This document shows positions 35,914 through 44,500 of a stretch of DNA of 64,000 bases, one piece after another. The position numbers and the translations under genes are program-made. The notes beneath the pieces are model-generated. The model made no database searches and was not told the DNA's origin. It worked only from the letters and a program-made list of their open reading frames with translations. Where the stretch lies: NCBI GenBank assembly GCA_963697695.1, contig OY969094.1, forward strand, positions 1,364,001-1,428,000, read 5' to 3'. Source of the stretch: VRUE01 sp963697695. GTDB taxonomy: Bacteria; Actinomycetota; Thermoleophilia; Solirubrobacterales; 70-9. Every line of letters starts with the position of its first letter. The stretch's first letter is position 1.

Positions 35914-36231
35914 ATGAACGACGCCGACACCGAGATCCCCAAGGGCAGCTACGCCGCCGGGCGGCGGGTGAAGCTGCCGGCCGGGGCCGAAGCGCCCTAC
36001 GTCGTCTTCATCAACGGGATCCAGCAGCGCGAGGACGGCGATTACACGGTGGCCGCCAGCGAGATCGTCTTCTCGCGGCAGATCGTCAAGGAGAAAGTCG
36101 GCACGGGCCGCTGGCTGGCGATGTACCTCGGGCTCTTCGGCACCTACCGCAGGAACGAGACGATCGACCTGCAGTTCCAGCGCAAGGGCAAGACCGAGCT
36201 GCTCTCCGACCTGCCCGTCCAGCCGGACTGA
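35914..36231 (+). CDS. Small conserved hypothetical protein, 105 aa
   Basis: A 105-aa protein with a beta-rich N-terminal half (VKLPAGAEAPYVVFINGIQQ) and a C-terminal basic segment ending LQFQRKGKTELLSDLPVQPD. A weakly hydrophobic stretch (RWLAMYLGLFGTY) may be amphipathic. ATG 35914 is one possible start; ATG 35884 would add ten residues. It lies between two other small genes on the same strand, probably one transcription unit. Confidence 0.65.
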   Translation: MNDADTEIPKGSYAAGRRVKLPAGAEAPYVVFINGIQQREDGDYTVAASEIVFSRQIVKEKVGTGRWLAMYLGLFGTYRRNETIDLQFQRKGKTELLSDLPVQPD

Positions 36232-36251
36232 TCTACGTATCCTCCGCTCCG

Positions 36252-36674
36252 ATGGAGATCGGATTCCTGCTGCTCGCGGACCACAGCGAGGCCGTCAACG
36301 GCAAGCTCTACATGACCGGGGGCGGCTGGAATGTGCTGCGCCTGCCCGAGCTGCCGCACGAATGGGGCTTCCACATCGCCCTCGGCATCGACGTCGCCTG
36401 GGACGAGACCAACCGTCGCCACGACCTCCAGGTCAACCTGCACGATCCCGATGGGGTCGAGCTCGGCGAGGGCCTCACCGCCGAGTTCGAGACCGGCCGG
36501 CCGCCCGGCATGCCCGCCGGCCAGGATCAGCGCCTGGTGATGTCGATCGGCACCAGCGCCACCTTCAGCACCTCAGGCCCCCACGCCGCCGTCGTCCAGG
36601 TCAACGGCGAGGAGATCGGCCGCGCCCGCTTCTACATCGACGAAGCGGTCCAGGAACCACCCGTCGGCGCCTAA
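36252..36674 (+). CDS. DUF6941-like conserved protein
   Basis: A 140-aa beta-sandwich-like protein beginning MEIGFLLLADHSEAVNGKLY, with the recurring features MTGGGWN, a GIDVAWDETNRRHDL segment and the DQRLVMSIGTSATFSTSGPH motif. This matches an uncharacterised family of actinobacterial proteins I know as DUF6941. The function is unknown. It lies 20 bases after the preceding small gene and converges on the UbiA gene with an 8-base gap. Confidence 0.7.
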   Translation: MEIGFLLLADHSEAVNGKLYMTGGGWNVLRLPELPHEWGFHIALGIDVAWDETNRRHDLQVNLHDPDGVELGEGLTAEFETGRPPGMPAGQDQRLVMSIGTSATFSTSGPHAAVVQVNGEEIGRARFYIDEAVQEPPVGA

Positions 36675-36682
36675 CCGCCGCT

Positions 36683-37642
36683 CTACTTGAACACGTAGAG
36701 CAGCAGGAAGGCGACGATCACGAAGGAGGCGCCGGCGGCGATCATGCCCTTGTCGCCGGAGACCATGGCGGCGATCGAGCGGTCGTCGGAGCGGTCGTAG
36801 ATCAGGTAGAGGTAGCGGAAGATGCCGTAGAGGACGGGTGGGATCGTGAGCATCATCTCGCTGCCGATCAGGGGCGAGTTGACGGTGTAGATCGCGTAGC
36901 TGATCACCGTGCCGGTGGTGACCAGGGAGACCATCTGGTCGAGGAAGGGCAGCGAGTAGTGCTCGAGCACGGGGCGGGAGCTGGTGCCCTGGTGCAGCTC
37001 GGAGACCGCCTCCTGGCGGCGCTTGGTGAAGCCGAGGAACATCGCGATCATGCCGGTGCAGAGGATCAGCCACTCCGAGGCATGGGCTTCGACCGCGCTG
37101 GCGCCGGCGGCAACCCGGAGGATGAAGAGGCCGGCCAGCGTCATCACGTCGACGATCACGATCTGCTTGAGGCCGAGGCTGTAGGCCATCTGGGCGACGC
37201 CGTAGCCGACGACCATCAGCCCCACCTTCCAGTTGACCGTGGCGAAGGCGATCGCGATCGCGACCACGGCGAGCAGCGGGGCGATCGTCTTCGCGGTCCC
37301 CTCGGAGAGCTCACCCGCGGCCAGCGGCCGGAAGCGCTTCTTCGGGTGCTGGCGGTCGAGCTCGACGTCGATCAGGTCGTTGACGTAGTAGCCGGCGCTG
37401 GAGATCAGGCAGAAGGAGATGAAGGTGAGCGTCGCCTCCAGCACCTCGTGCGACTGGTTGAACTTGCCCGAGAAGAGCAGCGGCGCGAAGACGAAGAAGT
37501 TCTTGATCCACTCCTGCGGCCGCCCGGTCTTGATCGCCGCCCGCAGCGGCGAGCGCCGTGGGACCACCGGCTCGTTCATCGAGCCATTGGCCGTCTCGGC
37601 GTCGGCCGGGACCGTCGGCTGTTCCGAAGTGATCGTTTCCAT
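36683..37642 (-). CDS. UbiA-family prenyltransferase, decaprenyl-phosphate phosphoribosyltransferase-like
   Basis: A 319-aa membrane enzyme of the UbiA family with about nine helices. The diagnostic segments RPQEWIKNFFVFAPLLFSG, the aspartate-rich loop NDLIDVELDRQHPKKRFRPLAAG and a second loop around YDRSDDRS match decaprenylphosphate 5-phosphoribosyltransferase (Rv3806c type), which makes the lipid-linked precursor of arabinose in mycobacteria. In this lineage the product is unknown, but lipid-phosphate ribosyl or related sugar donors are plausible. ATG 37642 was chosen; the frame extends upstream through 37753 without a better site. Confidence 0.88.
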   Translation of the reverse strand: METITSEQPTVPADAETANGSMNEPVVPRRSPLRAAIKTGRPQEWIKNFFVFAPLLFSGKFNQSHEVLEATLTFISFCLISSAGYYVNDLIDVELDRQHPKKRFRPLAAGELSEGTAKTIAPLLAVVAIAIAFATVNWKVGLMVVGYGVAQMAYSLGLKQIVIVDVMTLAGLFILRVAAGASAVEAHASEWLILCTGMIAMFLGFTKRRQEAVSELHQGTSSRPVLEHYSLPFLDQMVSLVTTGTVISYAIYTVNSPLIGSEMMLTIPPVLYGIFRYLYLIYDRSDDRSIAAMVSGDKGMIAAGASFVIVAFLLLYVFK

Positions 37643-37733
37643 CGCGATGAGCCGACAGGGGGATGCGCAAACCCGTCTGGCCAGGGGAAATCCAGTCGGC
37701 GACAGGGTACCGCCGCCCGCCGTCAACCACTTT

Positions 37734-37776
37734 GCGTTCGCACTTCTGGCCACTATGCGGGCGAAACTGCGAACGC
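37734..37776 (-). terminator. Hairpin at the 3' end of the FAD oxidase gene
   Basis: A perfect 9-bp inverted repeat GCGTTCGCA (37734-37742) / TGCGAACGC (37768-37776) with a 25-nt loop begins 3 bases after the FAD enzyme stop codon (on the minus strand). It has no T-run. It resembles the larger palindromes in placement, but its loop matches none of them. The UbiA gene lies downstream on the same strand. Confidence 0.45.
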
Positions 37777-37778
37777 TC

Positions 37779-39383
37779 TCAGGGATCGATGAGAACGCCG
37801 GGATTCAGCATTCCAGTGGGGTCCAGCTCGGCCTTAGCGGCTCGCAAGGCGGCGGCGAAAGGGGCGGGGCGCTGGCGGTCGTACCAGGGACGGTGGTCGC
37901 GGCCGACGGCGTGGTGGTGGGTGATCGTGCCCCCGCCCTCGATCACTGCCTCGCCGGCGGCAGCCTTGATCTCATCCCACTGCTCGACCTCGCCGCCGCG
38001 AATGGCGGGGGCCATCACGGTGAAGTAGGGAGCGGGCCCGTCTGGATATACGTGGGTGAAACGGCAGCTGATCCGCAGTGCGCCCGCGCCGTCGGCCGGA
38101 GCACCGCACACCTCGGCGACCTTGGCCCGCACGGCGTCCATCGTCTCAGCGTGGAACTGCTCGAAGCGGTCCCAGGTGATCGCCGTCTCGAAGGTCTCCG
38201 AGAGGATCCCGCAGGCGACGAAGGTGTCGCGCAGGTAGGGAGCGAGAAGGAAAGCGCCCCGCCAGGCACCGACCGCGTCGGCGCCCTCGCCGCCACCGCC
38301 GCGGACCTGTCCCGGCACGCCGCCGTGCTCCCGGGCGATCTCGAGGGCGGTGTCCATCCAGGCGTCGACCGGGTGGTGCGGCGACTCGAAGCCCAGCACC
38401 AGCAGGCTCTTCTTGCCGGATCCGGCGCCTGTGGTTTCCGCCTCGAGGGCGTCGAGCAGACGGCAGTTCGAGGGGTTGAGGCCGGACTGGGAGATGGCCC
38501 GAACCGCACCCGCGGCGGCGAGGAAGTCGTCGAACTCGATTCCGCACGAGACCTTGAACTGCGGCCGCGGACGCACCCGCACCCAGGCATCGGAAATCAC
38601 CCCAAGGATGCCCTCGGAGCCGATCAGCGCCCGGTCCGGCGAAGGACCGGCACCGGAGCCCGGCAACCGCCGGCTCTCCCAGGTGCCGCGCGGGGTGATC
38701 GCCCGCACCGACTCGACCAGGTCGTCGACGTGGGTGTAGAGCGTCGCGAAGTGACCTCCCGCCCTCGTCGCCACCCAACCGCCCAGCGTCGAGTACTCGA
38801 ACGACTGCGGGAAGTGCCGCAGGGTGAGCCCGTGCTCGCGCAGCTGGTCCTCCAGCCCCGGCCCCGTCGCCCCGGCCTGGATCCGTGCCGCCAGCGACTC
38901 CGCATCCACCTCCAGCACCCGATCCAACCGCTTCAGGTCGAGCGAGACGACCGGCCGGTCCCCCAACCGCGCCTCGACCCCACCGACGACGCTGGTCCCG
39001 CCGCCGAAGGGAACGACCGCCGCTCCCTCAGCCTCGGCCCACTCCAACACCACCTCGATCTCCGACTCGTCCTTCGGATAAGCCACCAGATCCGGCGGAT
39101 TCTCGAATTCCCCCCGAAACCCCCGCACCACGTCCCGGTAGGCCTTGCCGAGAGCATGAACGGTCCGCTCATAGTGGTCGTCCGTAAATAGATCTCCCAG
39201 CGCGGCCGGCGCCTTCAACCTCGGCGCCCGAAGCTCCACATCCTCCAACGCCACAGGCTCCTCCGGCTCACCCCCGAACCCAAGCCTCTCCCTGATCCCC
39301 GCCGCAGCCTCCACCAGCTCATCCCTGGAAGGCGCCTGATCCTCATACCCCCACCCCCAGTGCTTGAGCCTTCGCCCGGTCAT
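37779..39383 (-). CDS. FAD-linked oxidase of the alkyl-DHAP synthase type
   Basis: A 534-aa vanillyl-alcohol-oxidase/AGPS-type flavoenzyme. The FAD-binding domain has VVPFGGGTSVVGGVEAR, the SFEYSTLGGWVATRAGGHF block equivalent to the one in AGPS, and IGSEGILGVISDAWVRVRP. Most telling is the C-terminal THHHAVGRDHRPWYDRQ (His489-491), the active-site HHH motif of alkyldihydroxyacetonephosphate synthase. That enzyme swaps the acyl chain of acyl-DHAP for a fatty alcohol to give an ether lipid. The next gene (39495) is a fatty-acyl reductase that could supply the alcohol. D-lactate or glycolate oxidase-like activity is the alternative. Confidence 0.85.
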   Translation of the reverse strand: MTGRRLKHWGWGYEDQAPSRDELVEAAAGIRERLGFGGEPEEPVALEDVELRAPRLKAPAALGDLFTDDHYERTVHALGKAYRDVVRGFRGEFENPPDLVAYPKDESEIEVVLEWAEAEGAAVVPFGGGTSVVGGVEARLGDRPVVSLDLKRLDRVLEVDAESLAARIQAGATGPGLEDQLREHGLTLRHFPQSFEYSTLGGWVATRAGGHFATLYTHVDDLVESVRAITPRGTWESRRLPGSGAGPSPDRALIGSEGILGVISDAWVRVRPRPQFKVSCGIEFDDFLAAAGAVRAISQSGLNPSNCRLLDALEAETTGAGSGKKSLLVLGFESPHHPVDAWMDTALEIAREHGGVPGQVRGGGGEGADAVGAWRGAFLLAPYLRDTFVACGILSETFETAITWDRFEQFHAETMDAVRAKVAEVCGAPADGAGALRISCRFTHVYPDGPAPYFTVMAPAIRGGEVEQWDEIKAAAGEAVIEGGGTITHHHAVGRDHRPWYDRQRPAPFAAALRAAKAELDPTGMLNPGVLIDP

Positions 39384-39400
39384 CTCAGCAAGCGCTCCGC

Positions 39401-39499
39401 GGTAGAGGGATGGGGTGCCCCTCTGACGGGCGGATACTCAAAGTGCCGGTCTCATTAGACCGGCACTTGTCCGGCAGAGGGGTACCCCATCCCTCTACC
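39401..39499 (-). repeat. Family B palindrome (copy B1)
   Basis: The 25-bp arms (39401-39425 with 39475-39499) pair with a single G-T exception. The 49-nt core contains its own 12-bp hairpin, AAGTGCCGGTCT/AGACCGGCACTT with a CATT loop, flanked by CGGGCGGATACTCAA and TTGTCCGG. The same core occurs inverted at 49354-49404 with other arms. The stop codon of the SDR/reductase gene (39495-39497) lies in the right arm, so the element sits at the gene's 3' end and in the leader of the FAD enzyme gene. Confidence 0.85.
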
Positions 39500-41486
39500 A
39501 GTGCACGCCTTTCATCAGATGCGCAAACGCCACAGCCTCTGTGGACGGCGCCTTGTCAGGCGCCTCCTCACCCTTCCCCTTGGCCGCCTGCGACTCCGGG
39601 AACAACCGGTAAGCCTGGTTCAAGATCCTGTCGCTCGCCTTCGGCGCCACCGCGTAGAGCAGCTCGCCGAAGGTCCCAAGCCGCGTCGCCACCTTCTTCG
39701 GCTGAGCGATCATCGCCCCGGCGATCATCTCCGCCGCCTCCTCGGGCGAGATCGCCGGGAAGACGTCGTACATACGCGTCGGCGCGATCATCGGCGTCCG
39801 CACCAGCGGCATGTGGATCGTGGTCAGGTGGACCCCGTCGTCGATCACCTCGGAGGCGATCACGCGGCTGAAGGCGTCGAGCGCCGCCTTCGAGGCGACG
39901 TAGGCGGAGAAGCGCGGCGGGTTGGTCTGAGTCCCGATCGAGCTGACGTTGATGACGTGGCCCGACTTGCGCGCCCGCATCGACGGCAGCAGCGCCAGGA
40001 TCAGCCGCACCGCGCCGAGGTAGTTGAGCTGGATCGTCCGCTCGTAGTCGTGGAAGCGATCGTAGGAGAGCCCGACCGAGCGGCGGATCGAGCGCCCGGC
40101 GTTGTTGACGAGGATGTCGACCTGGCCGTGGTAGGCAAGGACCTCCTCGGCCATCCGCTCGACGTCCTCGATGTCGGACATGTCGCAGCGGTGGATGTGG
40201 GCGATCCCGCCGCCTTCCTCGATCTCCGCCTTCGTCTCCTCCAGCTTCTCAACCGAGCGCGCCACCAGCAGGACGGTCGCACCCGCATCGGCGGCCTTGA
40301 CCGCCGCCGCCTTGCCGATCCCCGATGAGGCGCCGGTGATCAGCACGACTTTGCCGCGCACCGCGGCGCTCAGCGAGCGGTCCTTGAAGAGGTCGGGATC
40401 GAGGGTGCGCTCCCAGTAGTCCCAGATGCGGTCGGCGTAGGACTCCAACGGCGGCACCGAGATGCCCGAGCCCTCCAGCGCCGCCTCGGCATTGGTCGAG
40501 TCGAAGTGGGTCGGATAATTGAAATAGCTGAGCACGCCGGCCGGGATGCCCAGCTCTCCCAGCCCCGCCTTCACCACCCGCTTCGCCGGCGGGAAGAAGC
40601 GCAGGCCGGTTCGCACCAGCGAGGTCGCCGGATCGGTCACGTTGGCGTCGAGCCGCAGCGCCGCCTGCGGCGCATCCGCGGCGCGGGCGAAGAGGTTGAT
40701 CATCTCTCCCGCGGTCTTCGGCGCCGGATCGGTGAGGTGGAAGGCCTGGCCGTCGAGGCCCGGCTTGTGGGCGATGTGGTCGATCGCGTCGGCGACGTAA
40801 TCGACCGGGACGATGTTGATCTCGCCCCCTTCGATCCCAACCGTCGGCAGCCAGGACGGCAGCACCCTGCGCGCCTGCTGCAGCAGCTTGAAGGCGTAGT
40901 AGGGCCCGTCGATCTTGTCGATCTCGCCGCTGCGCGAGTCGCCGACGACGACCCCCGGCCGGTAGACGCGCCAGGGCCGGCGGCACTCCTCGCGCACGAC
41001 CCGCTCGGACTCGTGCTTGGTGCGGAAGTAGGGATGGGTGTCGAGCTTTTCCGCCTCCTCGAACATGTCCTCGCGCCACTCGCCGCGGTAGAGGCCCGCT
41101 GCGGCGATCGAGCTGATCTGGTGGAAGCAGCCGGCCTCGATCGCCCCCGCCAGTTCGACCGCGTGGCGAGTCCCCTCGACGTTGGCGATCTCCTGCGCCT
41201 CCACCCCCGCCGTCATGTCGTAGACCGCCGCCAGGTGGAAGAAGTGATCGACCTCGCCGCGCAGGGTGAGGAGATCCTCCTCGGAGACGCCGAGGCCGGG
41301 CTGGGAGAGGTCGCCGGAGATCGGCACCACCCGTGCTCCGTCGGCGCCCCAGGCGGTCCGCAGCTCCTCGAGCCGGCCCCGCGAGCCGGCCCTGACCAAG
41401 GCGTAGATCGTGCCCTCGCGCTGCAGCAGCCGCTGCACGAGGTTGCGGCCGATGAACCCGGTGGCCCCGGTGACGAAGTAATTCAT
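39495..41486 (-). CDS. Two-domain fatty acyl-CoA reductase-like/SDR protein
   Basis: A 663-aa fusion of two Rossmann domains. The N-terminal half is an extended SDR of the thioester-reductase type (TGATGFIGRNLVQRLLQREG, catalytic YFRTKHESE). The C-terminal half is a classical SDR (VLITGASSGIGKAAAVKAAD, NNAGRSIRRS, catalytic YVASKAALD). The arrangement matches multifunctional mycobacterial acyl-CoA reductases such as AcrA1/Rv3391. It would reduce acyl-CoA to aldehyde and alcohol. ATG 41486 gives the usual NYFVTGATGFIG start; a GTG five codons upstream is possible. It starts 26 bases from the divergent oxoglutarate dehydrogenase gene. Confidence 0.85.
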   Translation of the reverse strand: MNYFVTGATGFIGRNLVQRLLQREGTIYALVRAGSRGRLEELRTAWGADGARVVPISGDLSQPGLGVSEEDLLTLRGEVDHFFHLAAVYDMTAGVEAQEIANVEGTRHAVELAGAIEAGCFHQISSIAAAGLYRGEWREDMFEEAEKLDTHPYFRTKHESERVVREECRRPWRVYRPGVVVGDSRSGEIDKIDGPYYAFKLLQQARRVLPSWLPTVGIEGGEINIVPVDYVADAIDHIAHKPGLDGQAFHLTDPAPKTAGEMINLFARAADAPQAALRLDANVTDPATSLVRTGLRFFPPAKRVVKAGLGELGIPAGVLSYFNYPTHFDSTNAEAALEGSGISVPPLESYADRIWDYWERTLDPDLFKDRSLSAAVRGKVVLITGASSGIGKAAAVKAADAGATVLLVARSVEKLEETKAEIEEGGGIAHIHRCDMSDIEDVERMAEEVLAYHGQVDILVNNAGRSIRRSVGLSYDRFHDYERTIQLNYLGAVRLILALLPSMRARKSGHVINVSSIGTQTNPPRFSAYVASKAALDAFSRVIASEVIDDGVHLTTIHMPLVRTPMIAPTRMYDVFPAISPEEAAEMIAGAMIAQPKKVATRLGTFGELLYAVAPKASDRILNQAYRLFPESQAAKGKGEEAPDKAPSTEAVAFAHLMKGVHW

Positions 41487-41512
41487 GCTCGTTTCATACA
41501 CTCATTCCAAGG

Positions 41513-44500
41513 ATGGCGCAAACGGCGACCGTGCAGATTCAGATGCCCGAGATGGGCGAGTCGGTCACCGAGGGGATCGTGCTCGAGTGGCACGTCGCCG
41601 AGGGCGATTTCGTCAACGAGGGCGACACCGTCGTCGAGGTCTCGACCGACAAGGTCGATGCCGAGGTGCCGGCGCCGGCGGATGGCGTCATTACCAAGCT
41701 GCTTGTCTCCGTCGACGATGAGGTGCCTGTGGGGGCGCCTCTAGCCGAGATGGAGCCGGGCGGCGACGGTGGTACGACTGAGGGCTCGGACGCCCAGGCC
41801 GCGGGTCCTGACCCAGGTGATGGGGGGGCGCTGCGGGCGGAGGCGTCCTCGACCCCCCCATCACCTGCGCCACCCGCGGATGAGGGGGAGAACGGCTCAG
41901 CGGAGACCCGCGACGCTGACAGCCAAGCTGCCGACGGAGTGCGGGCGACCCCGGTGGCTCGGCGCGTAGCTGCTGCCAATGGCGTTGATCTTGGCTCTGT
42001 GAGCGGAACGGGGCCCGGGGCCAAGGTGACCAAGGAGGACGTGCTGGCGGCCGCCAACGGTGGTGGTCCGGCTCCGGCCGCGGCGGCCGCAGGCGAGGCG
42101 AAGGCTTTGCGGGGGCCCGCGGCGATGCTGGCTCAGGCGATGGACGAGAGCAGGGAGGTGCCGACCGCGACCTCGTTCCGGACGATCGCGGTGGACACAC
42201 TGGACGCGAAGCGCAAGGCCCTGAACGGGGTGCTGAAGGAGCGCGGGATGAAGGTCTCCTTCACCCACCTGGTCGCCTGGGCGATCGTGCAGGCCGCCAA
42301 GGAGTGGCCGGTGATGACGCGGGTCTTCGAGCTGCGCGACGGCAAACCGTTCGCGATCGAGGGCAACCCGGTCAACCTCGGCATCGCCGTCGACGTCGAG
42401 CGCAAGGACGGCTCGCACAGCCTGATGGTGCCTGCGATCAAGGGTGCCGAGAGCCTTGACTTCGCCGCCTTCCACGGCTACTACGAGGACCTGATCACGA
42501 AGACGCGGGAGAGCAAGCTCACCGCCGACGACTTCAAGGGCACCAACGTCTCGCTCACCAACCCCGGCGGCATCGGCACGGTGGCCTCGGTTCCGCGGCT
42601 GATGAAGGGTCAGAGCGCGATCATCGCCACCGGCGCGATCGCCTACCCGCCCGAGTGGGCCCATGCCACACCCGAGCGGCTGCGCCAGCTCGGGGTCTCG
42701 AAGACGATGACGCTGACCTCGACCTACGACCACCGGGTGATCCAGGGGGCGGAGTCGGGTGCCTTCCTGCGCCGCATCGAGCAGCTCCTGCAGGGCGAGG
42801 ACGGCTTCTACGAGAGCCTCGCGGCCGACCTCGGCGTCGATGCCGCGCCGCTCACCGCCGCTCACCCGAGCTCGGCTTCGGCGCCACCGCTTGGCGCGAC
42901 CCCGGCTGCGCCGACCCCGACCCAGCCGGACGAGGAGCTGCTGCAGGCGGTGCAGGCCGCGACCTCGCTGCTCAAGGGCTACCGCACCCACGGCCACCTC
43001 TCCGCCCGCCTCGACCCGCTTGGGAGCGAGCCGAAGGGGGACCCGGCGCTCCAGCCCGAGCGCCTCAACCTGACTCCGGAGCTGATGGCCCGGATCCCGG
43101 CCTCGATCCTGCGCATCGGCGTGCCCGGCGAGACGCTGCTGGAGGCGCTGCCGCGGATGCGCGAGGCCTACTGCGGCACGATCGCCTACCAGTTCGAGCA
43201 CCTCTCTTCCCACCAGCAGCGGACCTGGCTGCGCGAGATGGTCGAGACCGGCGCCCACCGCCAACCGCTCACCGAGGACGAGAAACGCCGCTTGCTGGAG
43301 CGCCTGATCGACGTCTTCCAGTTCGAGCGCTTCATCGAGAAGGCCTACCTGGGTCAGAAGATCTTCACGATCGAGGGTCTCGACGTCGTCGTGCCGATGC
43401 TCGACGAGCTCGTCACCCTCGCCTACCGCGGCGGCGCCGAGGAGGTCGTCTTCGGCATGGCCCACCGTGGCCGCCTCAGCGTCCTCGCCCACAATCTCGG
43501 CCGCTCGGTCGAGTCGATCCTGGCCGAGTTCGAGGGCTCCAAGCAGATCGACCAGGTCAAGGCGGTTGCCTCGATCCCCCACGGCGGCACCGGCGACGTC
43601 AAGTACCACTACGGCCACCAGGGGGTCTACGAGACCAGCGAGGGCGAGAAGATCGCCGTGCGTCTCTACCCCAACCCCAGCCACCTCGAGTTCGTCAACC
43701 CGGTGGTCGAGGGCGCTACCCGCTTCATCCAGTCCAGCTTCGAGGACTCGAAGATCGAGCACGAACCGAAGCGGGCGGTTCCGGTGCTCCTGCACGGCGA
43801 CGCCGCCTTCCCCGGCCAGGGGGTGGTCGCCGAGACACTCAACCTGCAGGCGCTGCGCGGCTACACCACCGGCGGCACCGTCCACGTCATCCAGAACAAC
43901 CAGGTGGGCTTCACCACCGATCCCGAGGACGCCCGCTCGACTCCCTATGCCGCCGACATGGCGAAGGGCTTCAACATCCCGATCGTCCACGTCAACGCCG
44001 ACGACGTGGAAGCGTGCTCCTCCGCCGTCCGCCTGGCGATGGCCTATCGCGAGCGCTGGGGACGAGACATCGTCATCGACGTGATCGGCTACCGCCGCTA
44101 CGGTCATAACGAGACCGACGAGCCGGCCTATACCCAGCCGCTGATCGCCGCCAAGATCAAGGCCCACCCGCCCGTCTCCGAGCTCTACGCCGAGAAGCTG
44201 GTCGAGGAGGGGATCGTCGCCCGCGATGACGTCGACAAAGTCGCCAAAGAGCGCCATTCCGAGATGTCGGCGGCACTGAAAGACCTGCGCCACAAGATGG
44301 AGCTGGGCGACTACGAGGACCCGACCGTCACCACGACGAGCACCGGCGAGCTCGACCGCAGCGCCAGCCCCCCGGTCGAGACGACGGTCTCGATGGAGCA
44401 GCTGCGCAAGCTCAACCAGGCGCTGATCGAGGTGCCGGACAGCTTCACGATCCACCGCAAGCTGCGCAAACCGCTGGCGAAGAGGATCGACGTGCTGGAG

